Assembly: GCA_030039655.1 (NCBI GenBank)
Contig: JASHVC010000743.1
Location: 1 to 5,258 of the forward strand
Length of the DNA: 5,258 bases
Reading direction: 5' to 3'
Origin: Xanthobacteraceae bacterium
GTDB taxonomy: Bacteria > Pseudomonadota > Alphaproteobacteria > Rhizobiales > Xanthobacteraceae
Position numbers and translations under genes: made by a program. Positions 1 to 5,028 of the stretch are shown piece by piece (the stretch's first letter is position 1; each line of letters begins with the position of its first letter). Under the pieces are notes generated by a model. That model made no database searches, was not told the DNA's origin, and saw only the letters and a program-made list of their open reading frames with translations.

Positions 1-771
1 CAGCATCTCTTCGCGGAAGGCGCTGCGCCGGGACGGTTCCACCACCGTGTGCGATTGCGCGGCGAAGAAATTGTAATCCATCGACAACGCTCGGCGCCCG
101 CTGTCCGCGAGCTTGAGCTGCACCAGATTGAAGCGCCAGAGATCGCCGATTTTTTCCGGCCAATTCTCCGGGAAATTCTCGCCTGAGGTGTCATAGCGGA
201 AGCCACTGTCTTTGAGCGCGACGTAAAGGCCTGGGCTCGTCGACAGATACGGCGCGCGAAAGCCGATCACCTCCGAGGGCGGGAACGCGAACTTCACCGT
301 GCTGTCGAGGCCGTTATTGGTCGCCACGTTGGTGAGCAACTCACGAAACGATTCGAATTCCTCAACCCACTCCGCGGCCGACCACCCTCTGCCGTCGAAA
401 TGTCCCACCGCGTGCGACGCGATCTCATGGCCATTGCGGTAGAGATCGTTGATGTAGGCGACGCGCTGTGCCACATCGTCTGCCGTGCCGCCAAAGCCGA
501 TTTGCGAAGCGCCGCGCCCCCGGTTCGGAGGCTGGTAAACACCCGCCTTGTCATCCGCAAGAAAGTTGATGCCGCTGACGAAGAAAGTGAAGTGCAGCGG
601 CTCGCCGCTTTGGTTCATGCTGGCGGCAAATTCGCTTAGCTCCTTCCAGCGTTCGAGCTCCGTGCAATTGTCGAACGCCATGAGAACGAATTGCGGCGGC
701 CGCTCCACCGCGCGCGCCGGCGCGCACAGAGCAAGGCACAGCACCACCCCCGCAACGAGCTTTCCCCCCAT
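1..771 (-). CDS. Exported polysaccharide deacetylase (NodB fold), C-terminus cut by window edge
   Basis: The frame reads without a stop from an ATG at 771 down to base 1, giving 257 residues with no C-terminus. Residues 1-21 look like a type I signal peptide: a Lys at position 4, a hydrophobic core VAGVVLCLALC, then APARA as a cleavage site, so the protein is probably periplasmic. NodB hallmarks follow in order: AFDN at 32-35 (motif 1, usually TFDD), FTFFVSG at 61-67, HAVGH at 120-124 (motif 2, metal-binding histidines) and RAPY at 172-175 (motif 3). Such enzymes remove N- or O-acyl groups from polysaccharides using a metal; the substrate here is unknown. The second Asp of motif 1 is Asn35, which may change metal binding. 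An alternative GTG start lies six codons upstream (787-789); neither start has a clear Shine-Dalgarno sequence, and the signal peptide favours 771. The gene is divergent from gpmI. Confidence 0.85.
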   Translation of the reverse strand, partial: MGGKLVAGVVLCLALCAPARAVERPPQFVLMAFDNCTELERWKELSEFAASMNQSGEPLHFTFFVSGINFLADDKAGVYQPPNRGRGASQIGFGGTADDVAQRVAYINDLYRNGHEIASHAVGHFDGRGWSAAEWVEEFESFRELLTNVATNNGLDSTVKFAFPPSEVIGFRAPYLSTSPGLYVALKDSGFRYDTSGENFPENWPEKIGDLWRFNLVQLKLADSGRRALSMDYNFFAAQSHTVVEPSRRSAFREEML

Positions 772-884
772 AGCGGGGATAATGACCACGCGTCCGGGCG
801 CTGTCCAACTACCGACTGCATTTTGCGTTACTTGGAACTTAATGATGGCGCCCGCTGCACCTGCGGAAGGCTGCGCTGCACGAA

Positions 885-913
885 TTGACCTTCGGTCGTC
901 GATCCGTGATACC
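885..913 (+). promoter_or_regulatory. Possible sigma-70-type promoter for gpmI
   Basis: TTGACC (885-890) and GATACC (908-913) are separated by 17 bases. The -35 box matches the consensus at five of six positions and the -10 box at three of six. Transcription would start near 920, about 25 bases before the gpmI start. This is a pattern match by eye and only suggestive. Confidence 0.3.
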
Positions 914-935
914 CCTTCGCGTTATCGACCGAAGG
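889..935. repeat. 10-bp perfect inverted repeat upstream of gpmI, overlapping its RBS
   Basis: CCTTCGGTCG at 889-898 is the exact reverse complement of CGACCGAAGG at 926-935, with 27 bases between. The right arm contains the GAAGG that serves as the gpmI Shine-Dalgarno sequence. If transcription starts upstream of 889, an RNA stem could mask the ribosome site. If it starts near 920, only the right arm is transcribed and the repeat could act only at DNA level, for example as an operator. Confidence 0.6.
931..935 (+). promoter_or_regulatory. Ribosome binding site of gpmI
   Basis: GAAGG lies nine bases before the ATG at 945. It supports 945 over the nearby ATG at 938-940, which is in another frame and too close to the site. 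Confidence 0.65.
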
Positions 936-944
936 AAATGTTAG

Positions 945-2471
945 ATGCAGCAGCGGCGGCCGGTGATGCTGGTCATTCTGGACGGATGGGGCTGGCGCGA
1001 AGAAACGGCCGACAACGCCGTGCGCCAAGCCAAGACGCCGACCTTCGACCGGCTCTGGCAGACCAGACCGCACGGCTTCCTGCGTACCTCCGGCAAGGAC
1101 GTTGGCTTGCCCGACGGCCAGATGGGCAATTCCGAGGTCGGGCATCTCAACATCGGCGCCGGGCGCGTCGTGATGCAGGACCTGCCGCGCATCGGCGACG
1201 CGATCGCCAACGGCGAGATCCATCGCGCGCCTGCGCTGGTGGAGCTGATCAAAAAACTCAAACAAAGCGGCGGCACCTGCCACCTTCTCGGGCTAGTGTC
1301 GCCGGGCGGCGTGCATTCACACCAGGATCACGCCGCGGCTTTGGCCAAAATTCTTACTGAGGCTGGCGTGCCGACGCGCGTGCATTCGTTCACCGACGGC
1401 CGCGACACACCGCCGCAATCCGGTGGCGAGGACATCAAGCGTCTGCTTGCCGCACTTCCGAATTCCGTTGCGGTCGCAACCGTGAGCGGCCGCTACTACG
1501 CCATGGATCGCGACAAGCGCTGGGACCGCGTCGAGAAGGCCTATCGGGCGATCGTCGAAGCGGAAGGCCCACACTTTCCCGATGCGCCGGCGGTCATCGC
1601 CGACGCGTATGCCAACAAGAAGTTCGATGAGTTCGTAGTGCCGGCGGTGGTCGGCGGCTACGGCGGCATGAAGGATGGCGACGGAGTGCTGTGCTTCAAC
1701 TTCCGCGCTGACCGCGTGCGCGAAATTCTGGGCGCCATGCTGGATCCGAATTTTTCCGCCTTCGCGCGCCACCGTGTCGTTCGTTTCGTCGCCGCCGTCG
1801 GCATGGCGCAATACAGCACCGAACTCGATAAGCTCATGCAGACGATCTTCCCGCCGCAATCGTTCGAGCACATCCTCGGCGAAGTGGTGGCGGATGCGGG
1901 CCGCAAACAATTGCGCATGGCCGAGACCGAGAAATACGCCCACGTCACCTATTTCCTCAACGGCGGCCGCGAGGAGCCCTATACGGGCGAGAACCGCATC
2001 ATGGTCCCTTCACCGAAGGTGGCCACCTATGATCTGCAGCCCGAAATGTCGGCGCCTGAACTGACCGACAAGGCGGTCGGCGCCATCGACTCCGGTAAAT
2101 ATGATCTGATCGTGCTCAATTACGCCAACCCGGACATGGTGGGTCACACCGGCAGCCTGCCGGCGGCCATCAAGGCGGTGGAGACCGTCGATGCCGGCTT
2201 GGGCCGCATCGCCGACGCGATTCAAAAATCCGGCGGCGCGCTGCTGGTCACCGCCGACCACGGCAATTGCGAAATGATGCGCGACCCGCAGACTGGCGGC
2301 CCGCACACCGCACACACCACCAATCCGGTACCCGTCATGCTGCTCGGCGCGCGCAACCGCGCGCTCGTGGCCGAAGGCCGCCTCGCCGACATCGCGCCAA
2401 CCTTGCTCGAGCTGATGGAATTGCCGAAGCCGAAGGAAATGACCGGCACGTCGCTATTGCGGGCGGATTAG
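945..2471 (+). CDS. gpmI: 2,3-bisphosphoglycerate-independent phosphoglycerate mutase
   Basis: This cytosolic enzyme interconverts 3- and 2-phosphoglycerate in glycolysis and gluconeogenesis. Its 508 residues match the family's usual length of about 510. In the alkaline-phosphatase-like domain, ILDGWG carries metal ligand Asp13 and GNSEVGH carries the phosphorylated Ser63. The transferase domain has GGVHSHQDH (His124), FTDGRDTPP (149-157), SGRYYAMDRD (181-190) and FRADR (253-257). The C-terminal metal sites are NPDMVGH (Asp397, His401), TADHG (Asp438, His439) and GGPHTAHT (His457). All expected catalytic residues are present, so the gene should be functional. The start at 945 is supported by GAAGG nine bases upstream and places the first motif at residue 11, as in the family. 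The last 38 codons (from Asn471) lie in a direct repeat with 4429-4545 and appear to have been supplied by the inserted element, not by the original gene. The gene converges on the ATPase gene, 22 bases away. Confidence 0.98.
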   Translation: MQQRRPVMLVILDGWGWREETADNAVRQAKTPTFDRLWQTRPHGFLRTSGKDVGLPDGQMGNSEVGHLNIGAGRVVMQDLPRIGDAIANGEIHRAPALVELIKKLKQSGGTCHLLGLVSPGGVHSHQDHAAALAKILTEAGVPTRVHSFTDGRDTPPQSGGEDIKRLLAALPNSVAVATVSGRYYAMDRDKRWDRVEKAYRAIVEAEGPHFPDAPAVIADAYANKKFDEFVVPAVVGGYGGMKDGDGVLCFNFRADRVREILGAMLDPNFSAFARHRVVRFVAAVGMAQYSTELDKLMQTIFPPQSFEHILGEVVADAGRKQLRMAETEKYAHVTYFLNGGREEPYTGENRIMVPSPKVATYDLQPEMSAPELTDKAVGAIDSGKYDLIVLNYANPDMVGHTGSLPAAIKAVETVDAGLGRIADAIQKSGGALLVTADHGNCEMMRDPQTGGPHTAHTTNPVPVMLLGARNRALVAEGRLADIAPTLLELMELPKPKEMTGTSLLRAD

Positions 2472-2485
2472 ACCTTCCCCCCAAC
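2354..2485 (+). repeat. Direct repeat, left copy (attL-like): replacement gpmI 3' end
   Basis: This pairs with 4428-4566. Bases 2354-2386 are identical to 4428-4460. From 2387 to the stop the copies differ at 11 positions: eight synonymous changes, one Ala-to-Val change and two bases in the stop codon (TAG against TGA). Over the 117 bases from Asn471 to the stop, 106 match. After the stop, bases 2469-2485 align with 4550-4566 at 13 of 17 positions, following a 7-base gap. Similarity then ends. Confidence 0.9.
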
Positions 2486-2495
2486 ATTTCTAATC
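2466..2495. repeat. Short inverted repeat across the convergent stop codons
   Basis: GATTAGA (2466-2472) and TCTAATC (2489-2495) are perfect 7-base inverted arms with a 16-base loop. They cover the gpmI stop and touch the ATPase stop. The arms are AT-rich and have no T-run, so this is a poor candidate for an intrinsic terminator. No better terminator is visible between the two convergent genes. Confidence 0.35.
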
Positions 2496-4389
2496 ATTGC
2501 GATTGCTCGGCATTTACGGGCTCTACCAGAGCAAAGCGTCGTCGAAGCCCGCGTACTGCAAGGTCGGCAACCTCATCGCGATCCTTGGAAGCGAATAACC
2601 TCCGGTTTTCGTCGAACGTCAGTCCATTCTTTGGCCATTTTGGACCACCCAACGCATGAACTCTCAAGAAGAACGCAAGTTCATTCGCATAGACCGGAAG
2701 GTCGGTCCAAGGGCCCGGTTTTAGTTTGTCGGCGACTGATTTAAGAAGATGCTCATTCGCTGTTGGCTCAGCATGTAGCCACGTAGGTTCACCTTTGTGA
2801 GGATGTGCGAGACCCAATAGCGAGCCAACATCTGCCGCCGCTCCACCAAATCCGCCAGCAATGTAGATTGGCTTGCCTTGCGCCAGAGAGAGCATGATTT
2901 CTTCCGGCACCCCTGGAAAGCGCCCGTAGTACCCATGTCTCACTCCCGCGACCACGAACCTCGCTACCGAAGAGTCTGTGACAGCTAGCCTTCGGCGAAA
3001 ATGCTCAAGTCCGGAGCGTAGCCAACGGTCCAGCCTTCGCTCCTCCGCGGTCAAGAACGCTGCGAACGTAACGCGCAGACCCATCTGATTGCGATCGTCT
3101 ACGGATATCGCCTCGTTCACAAGCGCGCGTTCAGTCTTCGTGTTGTCGAGAAAACTTTCCAGCCAAGGATCGGGATTGGTGCGACGACGCAAGACCGCAC
3201 TTGGCTCAGGAGGGCGCTTGTGAAGTTCTTGTTGGAGGAACTTCATCAACCATCCGCGTCGACCAGCTGCCCAGCGACCAGCGTACGAGAGAGTGGCACC
3301 TTCGTTCCAAAGCTTGTGGGCAACCTCACGCCACAAGTTTGCAACATCCGACTTTGAGCTTTCATCATATCCACTGAACGCGATGGTCCCGCCAATTAAC
3401 TTTGCATCCAGCGGACCTCGGTCAATATGCAAACTCAAGAGGTGGTCCTTGGGCAGAGCATCCCATCCGAACCTACGACCAATATTGCTTAACTCGACTA
3501 CGGCAGCAATTGAGCGCGCGCCGTGACGATACCGACCGACTTGCAACAACGACTCCATTAGCTCACGATCGGGGCGGAAGGTACCACCGAACATGCGGCG
3601 TGATCTGCTCGTAAGCTCGGCGCGAAAAAGGACCGCACGGCGCAACAGCCGTGGCTCGGCGTTAGGACCAGCGATATCGAGAAAGCCACGCAAGCGACTG
3701 ATAAAGTCCGGTCCCTTCGCGCGTTGGAACTCAGGCACGCGCTCAAAACTTGAAAACTGCTTGAGAGTTGTCGCTGTGCCACCCGCAAACACGTACACAG
3801 CGCGGCGCAGGGGAATGACCTCACCATCATAGACAAACTCGCCATCCTGCATTGGGGCGAGGAACCACGATAGCCAGCCAAAGGGCGCTCCATTCTTAGC
3901 TGCGTCAAATTCATCGAAAAAAAATACAGGTACAGTGCCGTTTACTGATCTGCCGGCGTGGGCAAGGACCTTGCCGAGAGCGTTGGCATCCGGAATCTGC
4001 GTGAGATTGACGTCCGTCCGGGAGAGCTTTCTCTCCGACCTCTTCTCGACATTATTCAGTATCTGGCCAACGGCGAAAGATTTTCCGCTCCCCGGCGGGC
4101 CGAACACTGCTAAAGACAATGGACGCGGCGGATTTGCGGATCCGACATAGCGGCCAATAAGATCGCACATCGTTCTTATTTGAAGGCGCTCGTGCGGCGT
4201 GAAAAGAAATAAGCCACCGAGGCGAGTCACGCCGCGAATCCGCAAAGGTTGCCGAGCGGCGGATGCCCCATAATCGCAGTTGACGACCTGAAGCGCCTCG
4301 CCAAGAGGGCCCGAAGCGGATCGGCGGTGAATGCGAGAGACCATGACAGAGTGTTCGACCTGCCCGTGAGCAAATGTGGCGTTTACCAT
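2494..4389 (-). CDS. AAA+ ATPase with C-terminal SLOG-like domain, candidate conflict/defence protein
   Basis: This 631-residue protein is the only gene in the insert. The AAA+ domain spans about residues 55-310: Walker A GPPGSGKS (97-104), Walker B FFFDEFD (156-162), a sensor-1-like strand YVFAGGTAT (199-207), an arginine-finger candidate in DFISRLR (228-234) and a sensor-2-like GARS (290-293). Residues about 330-530 look like a second Rossmann-type domain: IAFSGYDES (336-344), a GATLSYAGRW segment (364-373), then GYYGRFPGVPEE (486-497) and PIYIAGGFGG (507-516). That pattern recalls SLOG-type domains thought to bind nucleotide-derived signals in bacterial conflict systems; this assignment is from memory of the family and needs a profile search. 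No signal peptide or membrane helix is seen, so it is probably cytosolic. The ATG at 4389 lacks a Shine-Dalgarno sequence; Met16 (4344) is an alternative, also without one. The DNA is visibly less GC-rich than gpmI, which fits transfer. Confidence 0.9.
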   Translation of the reverse strand: MVNATFAHGQVEHSVMVSRIHRRSASGPLGEALQVVNCDYGASAARQPLRIRGVTRLGGLFLFTPHERLQIRTMCDLIGRYVGSANPPRPLSLAVFGPPGSGKSFAVGQILNNVEKRSERKLSRTDVNLTQIPDANALGKVLAHAGRSVNGTVPVFFFDEFDAAKNGAPFGWLSWFLAPMQDGEFVYDGEVIPLRRAVYVFAGGTATTLKQFSSFERVPEFQRAKGPDFISRLRGFLDIAGPNAEPRLLRRAVLFRAELTSRSRRMFGGTFRPDRELMESLLQVGRYRHGARSIAAVVELSNIGRRFGWDALPKDHLLSLHIDRGPLDAKLIGGTIAFSGYDESSKSDVANLWREVAHKLWNEGATLSYAGRWAAGRRGWLMKFLQQELHKRPPEPSAVLRRRTNPDPWLESFLDNTKTERALVNEAISVDDRNQMGLRVTFAAFLTAEERRLDRWLRSGLEHFRRRLAVTDSSVARFVVAGVRHGYYGRFPGVPEEIMLSLAQGKPIYIAGGFGGAAADVGSLLGLAHPHKGEPTWLHAEPTANEHLLKSVADKLKPGPWTDLPVYANELAFFLRVHALGGPKWPKNGLTFDENRRLFASKDRDEVADLAVRGLRRRFALVEPVNAEQSQ

Positions 4390-4391
4390 AG

Positions 4392-4424
4392 GTTGCCAGT
4401 GGTAACAATTACACTTTTGGAACC
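4392..4424 (-). promoter_or_regulatory. Possible ATPase promoter with overlapping dyads
   Basis: Only 39 bases separate the ATPase start from the right-hand repeat. On the minus strand TGTAAT (4408-4413) matches a -10 box at five of six positions, but no -35 box lies at a suitable distance. Two imperfect dyads overlap here: 4392-4406 (GTTGCC-AGT-GGTAAC, five of six pairs) and 4401-4424 (GGTAACAA, 8-base spacer, TTGGAACC, six of eight pairs). They could be operator half-sites or recombinase arm sites; neither role is shown. Confidence 0.3.
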
Positions 4425-4427
4425 GCC

Positions 4428-4566
4428 CAACCGCGCGCTCGTGGCCGAAGGCCGCCTCGCTGACATCGCGCCAACCTTGCTCGAGCTAATGGAGTTACCG
4501 AAGCCGAAGGAAATGACCGGTACGTCGCTGCTGCGCGTGGATTGACGGCTAGGCTTTCCCCTCGAC
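4428..4566 (+). repeat. Direct repeat, right copy (attR-like): displaced native gpmI 3' end
   Basis: This is the partner of 2354-2485. Upstream of 4428 the sequence has no similarity to gpmI, so the left boundary is sharp. Downstream it runs directly into the convergent isomerase-like gene. Continuity with that gene marks this copy as the original chromosomal end and the left copy as the one brought in. Confidence 0.85.
4429..4545 (+). pseudogene. gpmI: gpmI 3' remnant, 38 codons plus stop, no start
   Basis: The frame encodes the same residues as GpmI 471-508 (from NRALVAEG to the C-terminus) except Val for Ala at the second-last residue, and ends in TGA. It has no start codon or ribosome site of its own. 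An open frame from an ATG at 4249 runs into it, but the upstream part is antisense to the ATPase gene, so that 98-residue chimera is not a real protein. The near absence of amino-acid change and the lack of stops or frameshifts mean the remnant has had little time to decay, which suggests a recent insertion. Confidence 0.9.
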
Positions 4567-4845
4567 CTGCGCCGCCAGCATTCGCTTCGCGGCGTCGGAA
4601 TCGATCAGCGGATAAGTCTCGAAATGTGCCGGAATGATATCCGCCCACTCATTGAGGATGCAATGCAGCGCATCGTTGTCATCAACGTCAAAGACAGCGA
4701 CCGCACCTCTCCCAACGCGCGCATAGATGTGCCGGCAAACGCCGCGCTGTTGATAGCCTGAAATCCAAGGCCAGAACGACTGCCGCGTCTTCGCCACGTC
4801 TGAAGGCCGATCCGGCCGCGGCGTCGAGACGACGAGAAACAACAT
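4549..4845 (-). CDS. Muconolactone-isomerase-like small protein
   Basis: This is a 98-residue protein with no signal peptide. It begins with a beta-strand (MLFLVVSTPR), then a helix region (residues 14-33) and a segment with RHIYARVGRGAVAVFDV (38-54), DNDALHCILNEW (56-67) and a last strand FETYPL (75-80). Order and length fit the small ferredoxin-like alpha/beta proteins related to muconolactone delta-isomerase (also DUF3303-type). Such members are often unassigned, and isomerase activity should not be assumed. GGAGGG on the minus strand (4853-4858) sits seven bases before the ATG and fixes the start. The gene converges on gpmI; without the insert its stop would lie three bases from the gpmI stop. 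Its last residues (VEGKA) are echoed as VGGKV after the left gpmI copy, so this neighbour was probably also next to gpmI in the donor genome. Confidence 0.75.
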   Translation of the reverse strand: MLFLVVSTPRPDRPSDVAKTRQSFWPWISGYQQRGVCRHIYARVGRGAVAVFDVDDNDALHCILNEWADIIPAHFETYPLIDSDAAKRMLAAQVEGKA

Positions 4846-4852
4846 GACCGAA

Positions 4853-4858
4853 CCCTCC
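4853..4858 (-). promoter_or_regulatory. Strong ribosome binding site of the isomerase-like gene
   Basis: GGAGGG on the minus strand, seven bases before the ATG at 4845. It is the best Shine-Dalgarno match in the window. Confidence 0.7.
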
Positions 4859-4878
4859 GTCCTTGTTCAGAATGACGG

Positions 4879-4907
4879 AGTGTAAGCAGCAATTTAGTCT
4901 CAACCAA
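4879..4907 (-). promoter_or_regulatory. Weak candidate promoter of the isomerase-like gene
   Basis: On the minus strand TTGGTT (4902-4907), a 17-base spacer and TACACT (4879-4884) form a loose -35/-10 pair, with three and four of six consensus matches. Transcription would start near 4872, leaving a leader of about 27 bases that holds the ribosome site. Confidence 0.25.
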
Positions 4908-4925
4908 CCGCGCGCTAGTGAGCCG
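4904..4925 (+). repeat. Partial third copy of the insertion-core sequence
   Basis: CCAACCGCGCGCT at 4904-4916 is identical to 4427-4439, the start of the shared repeat core. The next bases (AGTG, then an extra A, then GCCG) match the core apart from one substitution and one inserted base. Orientation is the same as the two full copies. It could be a secondary or decayed attachment site, or a chance match in GC-rich sequence. Confidence 0.4.
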
Positions 4926-5028
4926 CGGGAGGCGCCCCCTTGCTCTTTGGTCGCGTCAGAACGCAGCCTAACGGGATGAGCACGATCATAGCGGCTAGAA
5001 TAAGCCATAGCGCAGCGTTTATCAGCAT
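4915..5028 (-). CDS. Candidate 37-residue single-pass membrane peptide
   Basis: A short frame encodes MLINAALWLILAAMIVLIPL, then GCVLTRPKSK and a Pro/Ala-rich tail. Residues 2-24 form one hydrophobic helix, followed by a basic stretch (RPKSK) that would face the cytoplasm. A weak GGGG lies six bases before the ATG. The same frame stays open for 43 more codons upstream (to a TGA at 5158-5160), but that stretch has no ATG, GTG or TTG, so 5028 is the only usable start. No family is recognised. It may be a real small membrane protein or a chance frame; the hydrophobic-then-basic layout is the only support. Confidence 0.3.
   Translation of the reverse strand: MLINAALWLILAAMIVLIPLGCVLTRPKSKGAPPAAH

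Larger units (their letters stand above)
2354..4427. mobile_element. 2,074-bp single-gene insertion at the 3' end of gpmI
   Basis: Two direct repeats of the gpmI 3' end lie exactly 2,074 bases apart and enclose one gene, the AAA+ ATPase, which fills about nine tenths of the insert. The span given is one copy of the shared core plus payload; the exact crossover may lie anywhere in the 33-bp identical block (2354-2386 or 4428-4460). Removing the segment would recreate an uninterrupted gpmI ending in RVD, with the neighbouring convergent gene three bases after its stop. This is the arrangement left when an element integrates into a gene end and brings a replacement end. No integrase, transposase, transposon-type terminal inverted repeats or short target duplication are visible, so the mobilising mechanism is unknown. 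Confidence 0.8.

Noticed and set aside
777..812. Promoter for the deacetylase (TTGGAC and CATTAT, 18-base spacer, minus strand)
   Set aside because: The boxes are weak and the start of transcription would fall on or next to the start codon, so it was not listed.
548..1360. Long plus-strand frame of 270 codons
   Set aside because: It overlaps the deacetylase on the opposite strand and gpmI in another frame, and its composition is Arg/Ala/Ser-rich as in GC-rich shadow frames. The two competing genes have clear motifs.
1317..1943. Minus-strand frame of 208 codons inside gpmI
   Set aside because: It lies wholly antisense to a well-conserved gpmI and has no recognisable motif or ribosome site.
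2363..2381. Inverted repeat typical of a tyrosine-recombinase core inside the 33-bp block
   Set aside because: Only GGCC-GAA-GGCC is symmetrical; pairing breaks down immediately outside, so no classical core with two binding arms can be claimed.
2466..2495. Bidirectional terminator between gpmI and the ATPase gene
   Set aside because: The 7-base arms are AT-rich, the loop is long and no T-run follows, so an intrinsic terminator is not supported.
4249..4545. Open frame of 98 codons on the plus strand ending with the GpmI C-terminal sequence
   Set aside because: Its first 60 codons are antisense to the ATPase gene or lie in that gene's leader. Only the last 38 are gpmI-derived, so it is a chimera produced by the insertion, not a gene.
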